Positions 46,376 through 59,368 of a stretch of 64,000 nt of DNA are shown here, piece after piece (the first letter of the stretch is position 1; every line of letters begins with the position of its first letter). Below the pieces are notes generated by a model. That model made no database searches. It saw only the letters and a program-made list of their open reading frames with translations, and was not told the origin of the DNA. The stretch spans positions 343,473,870 to 343,537,869 of the forward strand of contig NC_081412.1 in the NCBI RefSeq assembly GCF_030272615.1, in the 5' to 3' direction. Origin of the DNA: Cryptomeria japonica. Its lineage: Eukaryota > Streptophyta > Pinopsida > Cupressales > Cupressaceae. Both the position numbers and the translations under genes were made by a program.

Positions 46376-47329
46376 CTATTCATCCACTTTCACATTAGCA
46401 CTTTCAACAATTTTCTGCAATCTTTTGTTATAACATCTATATGCTTTTCTCTGAATTGCATAACCAAGAAACATCCCTTCATCACATCTAGGATCAAACT
46501 TTCCAATTGAATCACCTCTTTTGATATAGCATTTACTTCCAAAAATTCTAAAATATTTAACAGTAGGTGTATGTCCGAACCATAGTTCATAAGGGGTTTT
46601 ACCGATTTCACCTTTGATGTGAACTCTATTGAATGTGTAGACTTCTGTATTCACTGCTTCTCTCTAGTAGATATGAGGCAATTTGTCTTCCATCATCATA
46701 GATCTAGCTGCATCCAAAACGGTTCTATTCTTCCTTTCCACTACTCCATTTTGCTGAGGAGTCCTAGGTGCAGATAGCTGTCTCCTGATTCCATTTGTCT
46801 CACAATAACTGTTAAATTGATGAGAAGTGAACTCACCGCCATGATTTGATCATAGACATTTAATTTTCAATCTAGTTTCAGTTTCAACCTTTGCTTTAAA
46901 GATATTGGATTTCTCAAAAGCTTTAGACTTCTCCCTTGGAAAAGTCACCCACATCATTATAGAATGGTCATCAATAATTAGTATGAAATACCTATCACCT
47001 TGAAAACTTCTAGTCCTTGCTAGACCACATAAGTCGGTATGAATCAAATCAAGTACATCATTAGATTTATCATGTATGCTCTTAAAAGAACTTCTAACTT
47101 GCTTACCCAATTGACATTCCTTACATACAGGATTATGAGGCTTCATAATCTTAGGTATATCTCTAACTGCCTTAGTTGAACTGATCTTAACAATACAATC
47201 AAAATTAACATGACACAACCTCTTATGCCATAGCCAACTCTCATCAATATGAGCAATTAAGCATGCCTTATTACCAGTGTTCAAGTGGAAGATATTACTT
47301 CCTGTCTGAATACCAGTTGCAATCTCCAA
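46376..47329 (-). pseudogene. Copia integrase, interrupted
   Basis: The zinc-binding part is intact (LWHKRLCHVNFDC, then CKECQLGK). The core has LIIDDHS, then a stop near 46848 where relatives have Arg before the second catalytic Asp; that Asp reads Asn here (SNHGGEFTS). The C-terminal part (FGHTPTVKYFRIFGSKCYI) resumes at 46654. Confidence 0.9.
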
Positions 47330-47368
47330 ACCAGTCTTGTTAATGATTTTGCACTTTCTATCTTTAAA

Positions 47369-48010
47369 CTAAAGTTGAAAACCCTTATCAACCAATTGAC
47401 CAACACTCAAAATATTATGCTTTAAACCTTCTACATAATAGGTATTATTAGTATTATAATTTCCATCCAAAGAAATAATACATCTACCTTTGATCATACA
47501 TGCCTTTTCATCTCCAAATATGACTTGAATGCCATTGTATTCTTGCAGGGATAAAAATTTCCTTTTATCTCCAGTCATATGATGTGAGCATCCACTATCA
47601 ATTACCCATTCATCCTTATCTTCAACTTTTTCTGCTAGGGCCTTTTCTTCATTTTTGATAACAGGTTCTGGTTCATCTTCCTTCAAAGCATAGAGAACCC
47701 ATTCTTTTCCATTGCCAGATCCACTAGCAAAGTCTTCTGCCGGTTCATCTCTAGAGTCATGAGTTACTCCTTCCTCATCTACTATGTAGCATTGTTTACT
47801 TTTCTTGAATCTATATTTGTTCTGGTTAGGCTTAAAATATTTCTTAACTCTTTCCTCAAACCTTGCATTCCTTTCAGGACATCTAGATGCAAAATGACCA
47901 ATCTTATTACATGCAAAACATAAAAGATGCTTTTCCTTCATACTTACTTCCAGTTGGTCCTTTAGGTACTCTTCTAGCAAATAAGGCTTCAAGTTGCTCA
48001 AGTTCTTCAT
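47369..48010 (-). pseudogene. Copia zinc knuckle and protease
   Basis: The CCHC knuckle CFACNKIGHFASRC lies near 47920-47880. The aspartic protease motif DSGCSHHMTGDKRK near 47610-47570 is intact. The frame overlaps the end of the gag frame by about 100 nt with a shift between them, which points to a frameshift mutation. Confidence 0.9.
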
Positions 48011-48761
48011 CTTCTTTCCTCATGTCTTCCAATCCTTTTGCATATAGGGATTTCCAATCACTTTTGTCGGTAGATTTTGATGATGATGCATGAAAAGCAG
48101 GTTCAAACTTTATAGCTCCAGAAGTTCCAAATTCTTCAAGCTCAAAAGCAGATAATTTCCCAATCAGAATGTCTTTGTTAACTGAAGTGTTTGCCATTGT
48201 TCTTAACTCATTAATTGCAGTTGCCTTCATCTTGTAAGCCAGTGGAAGGGTTCTCAAGACTTTAGAAACTATTTCATCTTCACTTATAAATCCTCCACAA
48301 CATTGAATTCCCATAACAATCTCATTTACTCTTTCCATAAATACAACAATTCTTTCATTATCTTCCATCTTCAAGTTTTCACATCTTACCCGGTAACCAT
48401 CAAGTTTAGCAATTTTGACAATAGGATCACCTTCATTCAAAGTTTTCAATTTGTCCCACATAACCTTAGCCGATGATTTATCAGTCAATCCCATGATCTG
48501 TTGATCGATAAGTACACACAAGAGGGCTTCTCTAGCTTTGCAATCATTTTCAATATTCTTATCCAAGTTTACACGAGCAAGATTTCTAGATGTCGGATCA
48601 TAAGGTGTGTATCCTTTCTCAGTGATCTCCCAAATATCATTGCCAAGACATCTAAGATGAGTCTCCATTTAAATTTTTCATATCCCATAATTTGTTCTAT
48701 CAAGCTTAGGGATTTCTCTTCTGAAAATAGTTGCCGATGGATTAGAAGTGTTAGTTGCCAT
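47907..48761 (-). pseudogene. Copia gag, two early stops
   Basis: The likely start codon is at 48761, about 45 nt past the primer site. The first codons are followed by two stops near 48680-48670, then an open 253-codon stretch (48668-47907) with the Copia gag text FMERVNEIVMGIQCCGG and KVLRTLPLAYKMKATAINEL. Confidence 0.85.
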
Positions 48762-48804
48762 AGGATCTACCTCAAGTGGTTAAGCTTCTGCAAAAGAGGA
48801 CCAA

Positions 48805-48817
48805 AGCTCTAATACCA
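48805..48817 (-). other. Primer-binding site, initiator tRNA-Met type
   Basis: On the minus strand TGGTATTAGAGCT lies two bases after the LTR end. The plant iMet primer site is TGGTATCAGAGC, so there is one C-to-T difference. Confidence 0.85.
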
Positions 48818-48819
48818 AT

Positions 48820-50091
48820 TGTTAGGATAATCGGTGAACAACTGAGAGGGGGGGTGTGAATCAGTTGTTAACAGATTATAACTTTTGATCCATAATACAA
48901 CCTTAAACAAATCAAGTATCAGTAAAGCACATACAAATGTCGATAAGAACAAAGACCGGTAAGCAATACAACTTAACAATTAACTAGATAATCAATGAAA
49001 ATCAACCATACCACATAACACCATGATTTGTACGTGGAAAACCCAGAAAGGGAAAAACTACGGTGGGAAGCCTACCCACAGTCAGATGATACTTCTACAG
49101 AAAGTATGTGATACAATGAGGGGCTTGCACTTGCAGGAAGGCACACTTCCTAGAGCATACTGCTCATTACAAAAAGAGTCTCATTGACTACATAGAGGCT
49201 ACAACCATCTCAAGATAAATGGATAACAATCCAATATAGTGAACTGCCAGAAATAACATCTACCATGCTTGATTACAGTCCCCATTAAGCTCAATGCTAG
49301 AGGACTAAATCCTATTTTGAATCCAATTCGATCACCAATGATTGACCAAATCCTTTTCCTGAATGATATTACAATATTCGCTCATTACATTCCTTGACCA
49401 TGACCTTTCCTATAACGATGATATATTACAAAGAGTTTCTATCTCTTATTTATACAAACCCTAAGGCCTAAACCAATTAGGTTGGCCACCTAAAAGATAT
49501 GACAATAAGATCATTACATAATTCCATATTACAATGATATGCCATGTCGGCTTAATAACAAATCCATAAATCCTCCTGAAACATCTCGGCAATGTGTAGA
49601 GTACATGTTAGCATGATACCGGTCCATAACCTAGATAGGTAATAGACCTATTATGGGTCCACCATGCCAAAGAAATGTCTTCAAGAAGTTGACGCATGAT
49701 CAAAGAACATCTTCAGCATCCTAAAATCCATGAAGAAGCTTCACCAACACCAATTATGCATCCTATCATGATTTCTCAATGAAAGCTCTGCCAGTAAAGC
49801 CTTAAACCAGTGCCTGTAAGGGTTTACCAGAGTGTATGATAGCATCTGATTACCAAGCCAATACCAACTAACCAAAACATTCTCATGAAGCATATAAAAC
49901 ATGAAATCAAACATACTTCACTGATCCAAACATGTCGGAAGTGTCCAACAGACAGTCTCTTCTACCGGTAACACTAGATCATCTACCGATAACCAGAACC
50001 TATCTGCCGGTAATCAACCATAATAGCTAGTGTTGACATCAATGAAAAAACACAAATGCAACACATAATCAATTCATCCATAATGCCAAAA
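48820..50091 (-). repeat. 5' LTR of the 42.9-50.1 kb Copia
   Basis: It is the diverged copy of 42934-44213. On the plus strand it begins TGTTAGGATAATC and ends CCAAAA, where CCAACA is expected, so one base has changed. The G run in its hairpin loop is 7 long against 13 in the other LTR. Confidence 0.9.
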
Positions 50092-50096
50092 AAGAG

Positions 50097-51079
50097 TGGC
50101 TATATTTTGGCTCTAAACGTGGCAACACTAATAATCCATACTAAATTCAATTAAAAAATTACTAATAAATTATAAAATTATAAAATGAAAGAAGAGAATA
50201 TAAAGTTAAAGAATGATTTTCTCTCAAAATCTAATAAATCTCTATTAATTTAAATAGAATTTTAATTGATAATTTATAGTTATTTATTAACATAAATTTA
50301 AAGATATTTTTTTCTTACAATCTCTTAAACTATAAAGTTAATGAATTTCTACAAACTATCAAAATTTAATAAGTTGATAATTTATATTACTTAATAGTTT
50401 GTACAACACATTAAATGGGTGGATTTGGGAGAAAAGGTCATCTCATTGGCATATTGAAAAGGCTATTTCATATTATTTGGATGTCATATGGGATTTGATT
50501 TGGTATTGTGCAAAACTGACATCTTGAAGAAGTTTCCAAAAGGCTTTTTGGATAAAATTATCTATCCAATTTAATTAGGTCCATCTGACTCTTAGCCTTT
50601 TGCGATCACATTATGGGCATTAAGGACTCCTAAGATGACTTGAAAGTGCAAGGCCTACAAAAGGTTATGATGAACTAAGGATCTAAATGCAAGACTCGGA
50701 TTTAAGGATGGATTATATGTGCAAGGAAGAATGAACCAAGTATGCATCCTAATCTGACACTCTACGGAGGATTAGGACGAGGTTCTTGTGTTGTTGTAGC
50801 CTGAGTCTCCCAAGTCTTTGCTGAATGATTTCTCTTTTAGCTTCAACCTCAATATGATGAGACTTTCGTATTTCATCCTCTATGACAAATGTGATTCCTA
50901 TATACTAAGGGGTGTTCCTTCTTAACCTCCAAGCAAGGTTTTTAAGAGCGTCAATAACTTTTTCTTGATCATTGTTTGGTCGTAAATTAGATTGCAAGAA
51001 TGGAAATAAATCGTCACTTGGTAAGCCCATATTGACACATGGTCTAAGACTCTTTCTAGATGATTTCTGAAATGAAAAT
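50097..51079. other. AT-rich spacer
   Basis: No coding region is seen. It separates the Copia insertion from the small-LTR element. Confidence 0.5.
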
Positions 51080-51084
51080 GCAAC

Positions 51085-51417
51085 TAAAGAAGTTGAGAAA
51101 ATACAACTTTAGAGATCCCAAGAACACCTGCAAGCAAAATACCTGTCACAAGAGAAGAATGGAGGAAAAAAGAAATAATGGCTCTGAAGAAGAAGATTAT
51201 CATTTAGAGAGGGAATCAATAATTAAAAAATACAATACAATCCTTATAAAAGGATATTAGAAACCCTAAAGGTGTGCAACCCTAAAGAAACCCTAAAGGG
51301 ATAATGTGTATTAAATACATACAATATTATTAAATGCCTAAGTTTAGCTTAAGCGTAGAGTATAATAGACTAATAATTAAATAAATAATTATTAGCTAAT
51401 ACAAGATAACTCTAACA
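51085..51417 (-). repeat. 3' LTR of the small-LTR element
   Basis: Bounded on the plus strand by TAAAGAAG (TGAAGAAG in the other copy) and CTCTAACA. It lacks a short TTTAATAATTATTA segment that the 5' LTR has. Confidence 0.85.
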
Positions 51418-51430
51418 CCCCCCCTTGAGA
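51418..51430 (-). other. Polypurine tract of the small-LTR element
   Basis: On the minus strand, TCTCAAGGGGGGG directly precedes the LTR start TGTTAGAG. Confidence 0.75.
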
Positions 51431-53979
51431 TGAACTTAGGGAGTAGCTAAAAAACTAAATGCATGAAGCAAAAAATGCAACTACATGATGAAGGCAAATT
51501 TGGGTCCCAACAACAAAGCCTGATGAGGTACCCAAGTACAAAAGATCTCTGTAAAGTGGAGAAAGAGAAAACCTCATGGGAAAAAACTCTACTCCAAAAA
51601 GAGATGAAATACAAGTGAAGGAATGAAGAAGCCTCCAAAAAAGAATGTTCCAAAAGATAGGAACAAAAGAAGAGTAGAAGAATCACTGAAGCATGAAGAA
51701 CCTACAAACACTGTAAAAAAATTGTCGATCTGAAGAACCTCCACTGAAATAGAAGATGATCAGGTAGAGAAGACTATAATTTGCATGAGTGCCCTCAAAT
51801 AACACTACTCGAATCAAATGGCAAACAAAGGCAAACAACTAAACTCAAAGATACAAATGGCATAAAACACCAAAGAGCTGATCCAACGAACCAAGGAAGC
51901 ATTAGAACAAAATGAGAAACCCCCCCATAATGCAGACAAGGGTGAGGGATAGGCACACTGAAAAGGATGGCCAACAAGAATTGCATGACGAAGAACCAAG
52001 AACATCGAAGGTGCAAAGAAAATACATAGTGTCGTGGAAGGAACACTCACTTGACACACATTATGAGGATAATGTTGTGGAAGGAACACTCATGTGAAAA
52101 AGGTAGATGGAAAACAAAGGAAAACATCAACCCCCATGACACTTTATAATCTAGTGCATGTACAATAAGGCACAAGATGTGCAAGATCCCAAGTATATAA
52201 TGCATAGTGACACTTTATCTCAGTGCGTTTGGATAAAGCAAATGCTTACAAAAAATAGTTTAAAATGATCAGAAGAGACATAAGGCTGAAAATATGGAAA
52301 TAACAGCCAAAGACAAGACATCCTACTCAAAGAAAGAGATCCTAGGACCTGAAACATCCAAGATATTCACCAGAGCACTGAAAAGCAAAAAAATAAATAA
52401 AATGTACCTAGAGCAGAATCTAGAAAGAAAACTCATATGAATGGAAAGTGCACAAAAGAATCTTTCCAACGATATAATATTCTGGAAAATGGAGTTTGGA
52501 TGCTCAAGTTATGTCTCTCAGAGTGCAAAAAAGGACCTTTGAATTTGAAAGAAAAAAACACCATCAAAAAAGAAAAATAAAAAATTTAAACCTTTAGATC
52601 TAGATAGAGCTTAGAAAGAGCTTTCCGACAATATAAGGTTTGTCAAAAAATGCCTTTGTGTGCCCAAGATATGGCCAAACGACTGAAGGTGCTCCGGATG
52701 GGCCCAAAAGGGGCCTAAAGATTGCCTACATAGTGTTGATGGCAGCGGAATATTCCTTGCCTGCCAAAAAAGATAGGTCACCTGAAAAATGTGCCAGAAA
52801 AAAAATCCGGTGCTCAGAAAAGTCCCCCTTGCCGGAATTTTTTTCTTGAAAATGCCCTGCCGGAAAAAAAATCCAGTGGCCAGAAAAACACCCTACCGGA
52901 AAAACTGAACTTGCTGGAAAAGATGTCAAAAAGTTGCAGGGGGGTGAAAAAATAATCGACAACATGCATAAGGACCCGCGGGCAGGAGCCAGGGCGGCGA
53001 CGACAACAGGTAAGGGCCTGGGCTCGGGCAACAATGGTGAGCTCCTGCGGCAACAGACTGGGTCTGAAGACTGATGGAGGCGACAGATGGCCGGGAGTAG
53101 GGTGATAGCGGGCCGAAGCATGATGGGCATGCAGCGGCTGACAACAGGCGTCAGGGAGGCTGGGAGCAGAGTGGCAGTGGGCTAGAGAGTGATGGGAGGT
53201 GACCAGAGCGTGGCAACTGGCGGTAGGCGGTTGTCGGAGTGCGATAGTTGGTGACACAGGGGGGCGGGCTCCTGCGGCAGCAAAGGGGGATAAAGACTGG
53301 TGAAGGCGGAAGGTGGCCAAGAGTAGGCCAGAGAAAGATGGATGTGCAGTGGCCGGCGACAGGCTGGGAGTATGGCGGTAGTGGGCCGGAGAGTGGTGGG
53401 CAGCGACCGGAGCAATAGGCAGTGACCAGAGCAATAGGTGGAAATCAGAGTGCGACAGCTGGTGGTCGGAGCGGTAGGCAGTGACCAGAGCATGAAAAAT
53501 AATGGCACAAGGGTCGAGGCATAGACGGGGTCATGTCCATGGCATGTTGTAGGCCGTACGGACCTATAGAGGTCATACTGACTGACAGAGGCTATCGACC
53601 CCCCTTCCAATGGGCTAGTTTTTTTTAAAAAACTTCCCCCTTATTCTAAAAAAAAAGCTTTTTCACCAATTTTTTTTGGAATTCGGCTTGGGAAAGCCGT
53701 TAAACTACCCAATTTTGTTTTTTGATTTTTTTGTCTTGAAAAATGTGCCCAAGAAGGGCAATTATTTTTTTTCCAGAGCCACAATTGTCCAAATAGGACA
53801 TATTGTATATGAAAATGAGGGTTTTTGGGTGTTCTAAGCTCAACGGTGAGGTTAGTTTGAGCCCAAAATTTCTAGAAACAAAAAACATCCCCAGATGCAA
53901 ATAAAAAAACTCTAAAAAATCTTGAAACCCTCCTCCAAAAAATATTCTGAAAAATCAGGAACAAGAAGCAACAAATATA
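51431..53979 (-). other. Internal region of the small-LTR element, with a GC-rich block
   Basis: Most is A-rich on the plus strand. A block at about 52660-53600 is markedly GC-richer, with recurring GCCGG, CCGGAAAAA and GGTAGGCAGTGACCAGAGC-like words. Open frames here (for example 52814-53434 and 53182-53610 minus) have biased His/Pro/Ser composition and no domain, so I do not call them genes. Confidence 0.5.
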
Positions 53980-53992
53980 GGCTCTGATACCA
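53980..53992 (-). other. Primer-binding site of the small-LTR element
   Basis: Minus strand TGGTATCAGAGCC, directly adjoining the LTR end; it matches the 3' end complement of initiator tRNA-Met. Confidence 0.9.
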
Positions 53993-54339
53993 TGAAGAAG
54001 TTGAGAAAATACAACTTCAGAGATCCCAAGAACACCTGCAAGCAAAATACCCGTCACAAGAGAAGAATGGAGGCAAAAAGCAATAATGGCTCTGAAGAAG
54101 AAGATTATCATTTAGAGAGGGAGACAATATTGAAAAAATACAATACAATCCTTATAAAAGGATATTAGCAACTCTAAAGGTGTGCAACCCTAAAGAAATC
54201 CTAAAGGGATAATGTGTATTTAATAATTATTATTAAATACCTACAATATTATTAAATGCCTAAGTTTAGCTTAAGTGTAGAGTATAATAGACTAATAATT
54301 AAATAAATAATTATTAGCTAATACAAGATAACTCTAACA
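53993..54339 (-). repeat. 5' LTR of the small-LTR element
   Basis: On the plus strand it runs from TGAAGAAGTTGAG to CTCTAACA. In transcription sense it therefore starts TGTTAGAG and ends CTTCA. Confidence 0.85.
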
Positions 54340-54344
54340 ACAAC

Positions 54345-57300
54345 TAATGAGATGCAAAGTAGATGGATCAAATGGTTGACACTGCTCTAAAAGTAATAAA
54401 AGTTGTATCTAACCTAGGTTGAGTTTTTTGATACATGATACCCTATACTAGATTGACGAGTATGGGCACCTAGACTAGTTAGAGCTTGATTGGTAGAAAA
54501 GGAGGGTCTTTTGAGTTCACAAATTTCTAAGCAGATGTTTGGACTTGATCCTAGGAGAATGCAAGTGCTAAATGAAGACTATGCAAGGAATTTTGAGACT
54601 TGATTCTAATATGAGGACTTTGCATGGGCTTTTGAGACTTGATTCTATTATGAGTAATTTGCAAGGGGTTTGAGACTTGATTCTAAGAAGATGGAAGTGC
54701 AATATGAGGACTATGCAACCTATAAGACCTATGGATTTTGGACAAACCTATGATCGCAAAGGCATGACTAAGATGTTTCCATTTTAGTTATGAGGACTTT
54801 GTTTGCAGTTTGTTGTTGACCAAGTTTGTTGTTTCTATGATCTTGTTCTTGACACCAATTTTTTTCTGTTCTAAGAGTTTTGGAAAATACAAAATGCAGA
54901 TTGAAAAGATAGTATGACCAAATGAATTCATTTTTGACAAACTCTGACATGTAGAGTTATGTGCAAAAGGGCCTAGGTTAGCCCAAGATTTGACTGACTC
55001 TTACTGGTTTAGAAACATGGAATGATTTAAAGATACATTGAAGATAACTACAAGCCTAGGTTGGAGAGTAGAAAACATTTGATGGGTCCTCTACAATAGA
55101 ATACCTCAAGCAAGACAGACAGATAGAGATTCAAGTAGTGTTAGCTCCCCTACCATGACAATTACTTCTTAGGCTTTCCAGATTCTCTTACCTTGAAGAT
55201 CTGAAGATCTTATAACTGGGGGATTCCTGTCTCATCTTGAAGGGTACATGAGAGGTATCTACGGGGTACGATCTGCACTCCCTAAGCCATCAAATGTAAG
55301 GATTTTTGGCTACTAAAAATAGTTGTTCATAGTAATGTTCTGAGAGATCCTAGTCCAATGATGGATTATCAAAGCAAGCCACTTAAGGATTTAATTGAGC
55401 TTATCAGTGCAAAGAGGGCCTCCAAATACATTGAATTCACTCAACACTTTAGCTTCCTGACCAAAGTGTTTATATAGTAGCTCAAAAAACCCATTTGAGA
55501 TCCCACTGGGAGAGATGATATCCCCAACGTATCTCAATTTGAAATACCCTTGTGGGGTGATTAAATCCCTAATCAAACATATTCCTCTACTACAAAAGAA
55601 AAATATAGGTGTCATTATCAATTTTCTCTCTCTCCCAAGACCTTGAAGGCGGGTGGAAAGGTACTTTATGCAACTGTGTGTCCACCCTACAAATTGAGAA
55701 AATACTCAAAACACAAAAAATAGAAGTTCATTCCCTTTAAACATTGCAATGTGTGAGATAACCTAAACATAAGGCAGATCCATGTTCATTTATTAATCCC
55801 AAATTGAAATGTGAGTTTGCATAGTTCAAAAGAAAACTAAAAATATTCCTACAAGAACACAAGTTAGTAGTTTAATTCAAGTCTTCGACATATTGAAACG
55901 TCCTCTCATCCTCACCACGTGCTACAGACAATTCATTAGCATCAAAGAAAATCAGAGCAAAAATTAAAAATACTGAGACATAAAGAAATGGATTTTATCA
56001 ATCTAATGTGACACCCTAATTGCACAAATGCAAAATATTAATACAACACATGCAAAATTCTAACAAAAAGCATGCGAAATTATGATCATACGAATGTGAC
56101 AAGAACATTGAACAAATGTGAAATTCAAACACAGGGTTAGAAAAGAATTTTTTTAGAACAGAGGGTTAAAAATTTATTAATTATAATCCAATCGCTAATC
56201 TGGTCTCCTCTATCATTCTGTATTTTAGAATATAGGCTTGGACATGCCTCTGATATTGAAAATAAGTGATTGACAACTCTGGTTCAATTATCTTCTATTC
56301 AACTCTCAAGGTTTTCTAGTAGTGTTTTTTTTGTCTTCTTCATTCTGCCTATTGCCTGGAACTTGCAATTTTAATTCTCATCTTGCGAGCCATGAGGTTA
56401 GATGCATTTTAAAGAAAAATGAAATTAAACAACAAATTTTCTAGAATTATAAATTTACCTAAGATTTGAAAAGGTGACAGAGTAACTAACAAAGATGATA
56501 TCAATACCTTACCTTGTCTTTACCTTAAATGAATGCGACATGTTGATCACTAGGATTGCGCCCAAGAAAACAAAATTATGGGAAACTCAAACAATGTAGA
56601 ACCTGTGCGTTTCATTGAGTAACCTCTAAAATTTTAGAAGCCAACTCTTCATTCATGGGGGGAAGAGAAGGGGAAGAAAGAAGCATGAAAAGAAAAAACT
56701 ACTCTATAGCGATACACTAAAGTGAATTTTTGTCAAACTAAAAGCTCAAAGAACTTCAAATACATGTCATTATGAGGCCCATTCAACAATCTACATGCCC
56801 AAAACACTAATCAAGATATAAGGATTCCTTTCAACATAAAGCAATTTACACCATGAATCCACCAGATAACAAGTATGAAAACATACTTTAATCGACATAA
56901 TCTTAAGCATATGTTACTAAAGTTATACTAGAATTTGAAACACACACATAAAAGTATCAATGCATACTGAAAAAAATAATCTCAAAGGATGCTAGCACAA
57001 TTTAATTATCTTAATTCAGAAATACAATAATAGGTTTGAGGCTCTATTCTAGCCAAATAGAAAATCTATCTATATATTTCTTAGTAAACTAAAAGTTATG
57101 AACCTTTTTCAAAGCGACCATTGCACCTCTTAATTAAAGGGGCCTAATAGCCTTGAGATAAAAAACAAGAAAATCATGTTCAAAAGACACCGCTGGAACT
57201 TTCTCGACATCGTAGCAACACCCCAAAACATCTAGGCAAAACTACTTTCGGCCCCTAGCAAAACTACATCCATCATTCTATTATTCGGATTAAGAAAGAT

Positions 57301-57937
57301 CCCAACGGTTCCATTGCAGATGCAGTCACAAAAATTGGTTAGCAACTACCCGCGATGCTGCCCCTATTAATTGAAATGTGCAGAGCCTTTAGACTATGGC
57401 TCTGTGAAGACACGTGACAACAGGAGGGAGAAAGTTGGGCCCTACAAAATTATGATCTAATGATCTCTTGGGGAGCTACCACATATTGCATCAGCCTTAT
57501 GGTTAAAACTATGGGCCCCAACCTTGTGGGTTTAAAAGATGGAATACCACACGTTAGATGACTACGACTCTTTGGTGAGGAAAATAAATAGGCACGGGGA
57601 ACGCACGCCATGCCGACACGTGCTAGGCATGTGAAACTTTTCAAAACACACGTGGAGAACGTGGACAAAAAAAGGTCCACAACTTTTGGTGACTTTTGGG
57701 ATAATCCTTCCTGCAGGGTGTCTATACCCAAAATTTCTTCCTTCAAACCAAACTTATGCATATGTAGGGTAGAGTTAGCCAAGGACTTGCTACAAAGGGA
57801 TCCAATCATCCTCTACAAGTTATTCCCATGACTCAAGGATTCAATAACTTTGAACAAGGAAAATAATTTCATGAAAAGGGAGGTCCCCCAACTCATTATT
57901 AACCAGTCTGAGAAGAGTATGGAGTTGAGACAAAGGA
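54345..57937. other. Intergenic stretch with a short tandem repeat and one unassigned frame
   Basis: Around 54575-54720 three imperfect units contain GAGACTTGATTCTA. A minus-strand frame at 55391-55621 (76 codons, including ITPQGYFKLRYVGDIISPSG) is readable but matches no family I know. Nothing else is recognised; an antisense frame at 57450-57809 has no supporting motif. Confidence 0.4.
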
Positions 57938-57942
57938 TACAA

Positions 57943-59012
57943 TGTTAGGACCCGAAATTAACTGAGAGGGGTGGGGGGTGAATCAGTTGTCTATTAATAT
58001 CAAACCAAATATAACTTAATCAAACTTGATGCATAATATCGGTAAACCAAACTTAATACCGGTTGACAGTTTAATAGTTAATAACAATACCGATGAAACT
58101 TAATGCATGAAACAGAAAGAGAAATAACATCCACAACACATAACACATATATTTGTATGTGGAAACCCTGTAAAGGGAAAAAACACGGTGGGAAACCTTA
58201 CCCACAATCAGATGATACTACTGCTGATGGTATTTGTGTACAAATGGGGTCTGCACATGCAGAAAGGCCAACTGCCTAGAGCTCACTGGTCAAACACAAA
58301 ATGAGAGTCACACTGACTACAATAGGATGGTTAAATCCTAGATAATGTACTGCTCAAAATAACATCTTTATATGTTGGATTTAGTACCGGTTAGGCTCAG
58401 ATTATCTCCTTCATACCTTCCTTAAATCTTCAAATGATGTCTACGTGAGTAGCTCTGCTTATATTCACATATATCTTATTACATTCCTCTACCACATAAT
58501 CTCACAAATAAGATCTTACATATATACCAAAACCTAAGACCAAATGTGTAGGTCGACTTACTAAGAATATTACAATTAAATCAATTACAAATGAATCAAT
58601 ATGTGATGCATCATGTCGGCTCAATGCATTTACAATAATAACCAATCAATAAATCATCTCCATAACGTGTCATGCTGATCTGGAATAGATAATGCATGCC
58701 AGTCCATAACCTAGACCAATTTGCCAGTAACAACAAATATGCCAAGTCGATTAAACCAATAACCAAATCACCAAAACCAAATGTCCGAACCATATCTTTG
58801 ACATAACCAAGTAATCTCCAGATGATAACAAGTCATCCTCTGTGCTGGTGAACCAATAACCTACTGGTGAACTAGATACCGGTGACTATGCATAAGTCAC
58901 TGAACATGCCGGTGAACATAACCAAAGATCTCCAGAAAGATGGGTGCTGATAAGTGTTGACAAGTGTTGACATCAATGACAAAACCAATACAACACATCC
59001 ATAATACCAACA
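57943..59012 (-). repeat. 3' LTR of the 57.9-62.7 kb Copia
   Basis: On the plus strand it runs from TGTTAGGACCCG to ATACCAACA. The G-rich stretch in its hairpin is GGGG T GGGGGG. Confidence 0.9.
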
Positions 59013-59036
59013 ATCTCCCCCTTTGGCATTGATGGC
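59013..59036 (-). other. Polypurine tract of the 57.9-62.7 kb Copia
   Basis: Minus strand GCCATCAATGCCAAAGGGGG lies just before the LTR. A second copy of the motif (GATGTCAAAGGGGGACAG, minus) lies near 59205-59222. Confidence 0.8.
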
Positions 59037-59368
59037 AACACAAGATGGAAAAACCATCTAAGTGCCGAAGCAGAAATGCCAAAAACCAAAAAACCAATAA
59101 TCTCCCAAAGAGATCAATTACTAGAAATCAAAATATAGAATATCTCTCCCCCAATGAGTAATCTCTCCCCAAAAGATAATGTGTTTTTCCATAGATATCT
59201 GTCCCCCTTTGACATCAAATGCCAAAGAAATACAAAAACCAGATACAACCAGTTCATAGAACTAATTACAAATACCAACTACTCCCCTTGAGAAGTAGCT
59301 CTCCTCCATCAAAGTCGGAAAAAGGTTTCTCTACAAATTTTGTCGGTCTGATGCCATTCTCCAACTGT

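Larger units (their letters stand above)
42934..50091 (-). mobile_element. Full-length, decayed Ty1/Copia element
   Basis: Two direct LTRs (42934-44213 and 48820-50091) bound the element. Exact 5-bp target duplications AAGAG lie at 42929-42933 and 50092-50096. In minus orientation the order is 5' LTR, tRNA-iMet primer site (48805-48817), gag, protease, integrase, reverse transcriptase, RNase H, polypurine tract and 3' LTR, the Copia order. All coding parts are present, but many stops and frameshifts interrupt them. The LTRs differ by roughly a tenth over the first 350 bp by eye, so the insertion is not recent. Confidence 0.95.
51085..54339 (-). mobile_element. Small-LTR non-autonomous retrotransposon
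   Basis: Direct repeats at 51085-51417 (333 bp) and 53993-54339 (347 bp) share text such as GAACACCTGCAAGCAAAATAC and ACAAGATAACTCTAACA. A perfect iMet primer site (minus strand TGGTATCAGAGCC, 53980-53992) abuts the right LTR. A G-rich polypurine tract (AAGGGGGGG on the minus strand) abuts the left LTR. Flanks are GCAAC (51080-51084) and ACAAC (54340-54344), a 4 of 5 match for a target duplication. The internal 2.6 kb has no gag or pol motif. Confidence 0.85.

Noticed and set aside
48803-48819. Possible tRNA gene fragment near the Copia LTR
   Set aside because: Only the 13-nt primer complement of initiator tRNA-Met is present; there is no tRNA cloverleaf.
52726-53610. GC-rich minus-strand frames of up to 206 codons
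   Set aside because: Biased composition, several overlapping frames, no domain, and located inside a non-autonomous LTR element.
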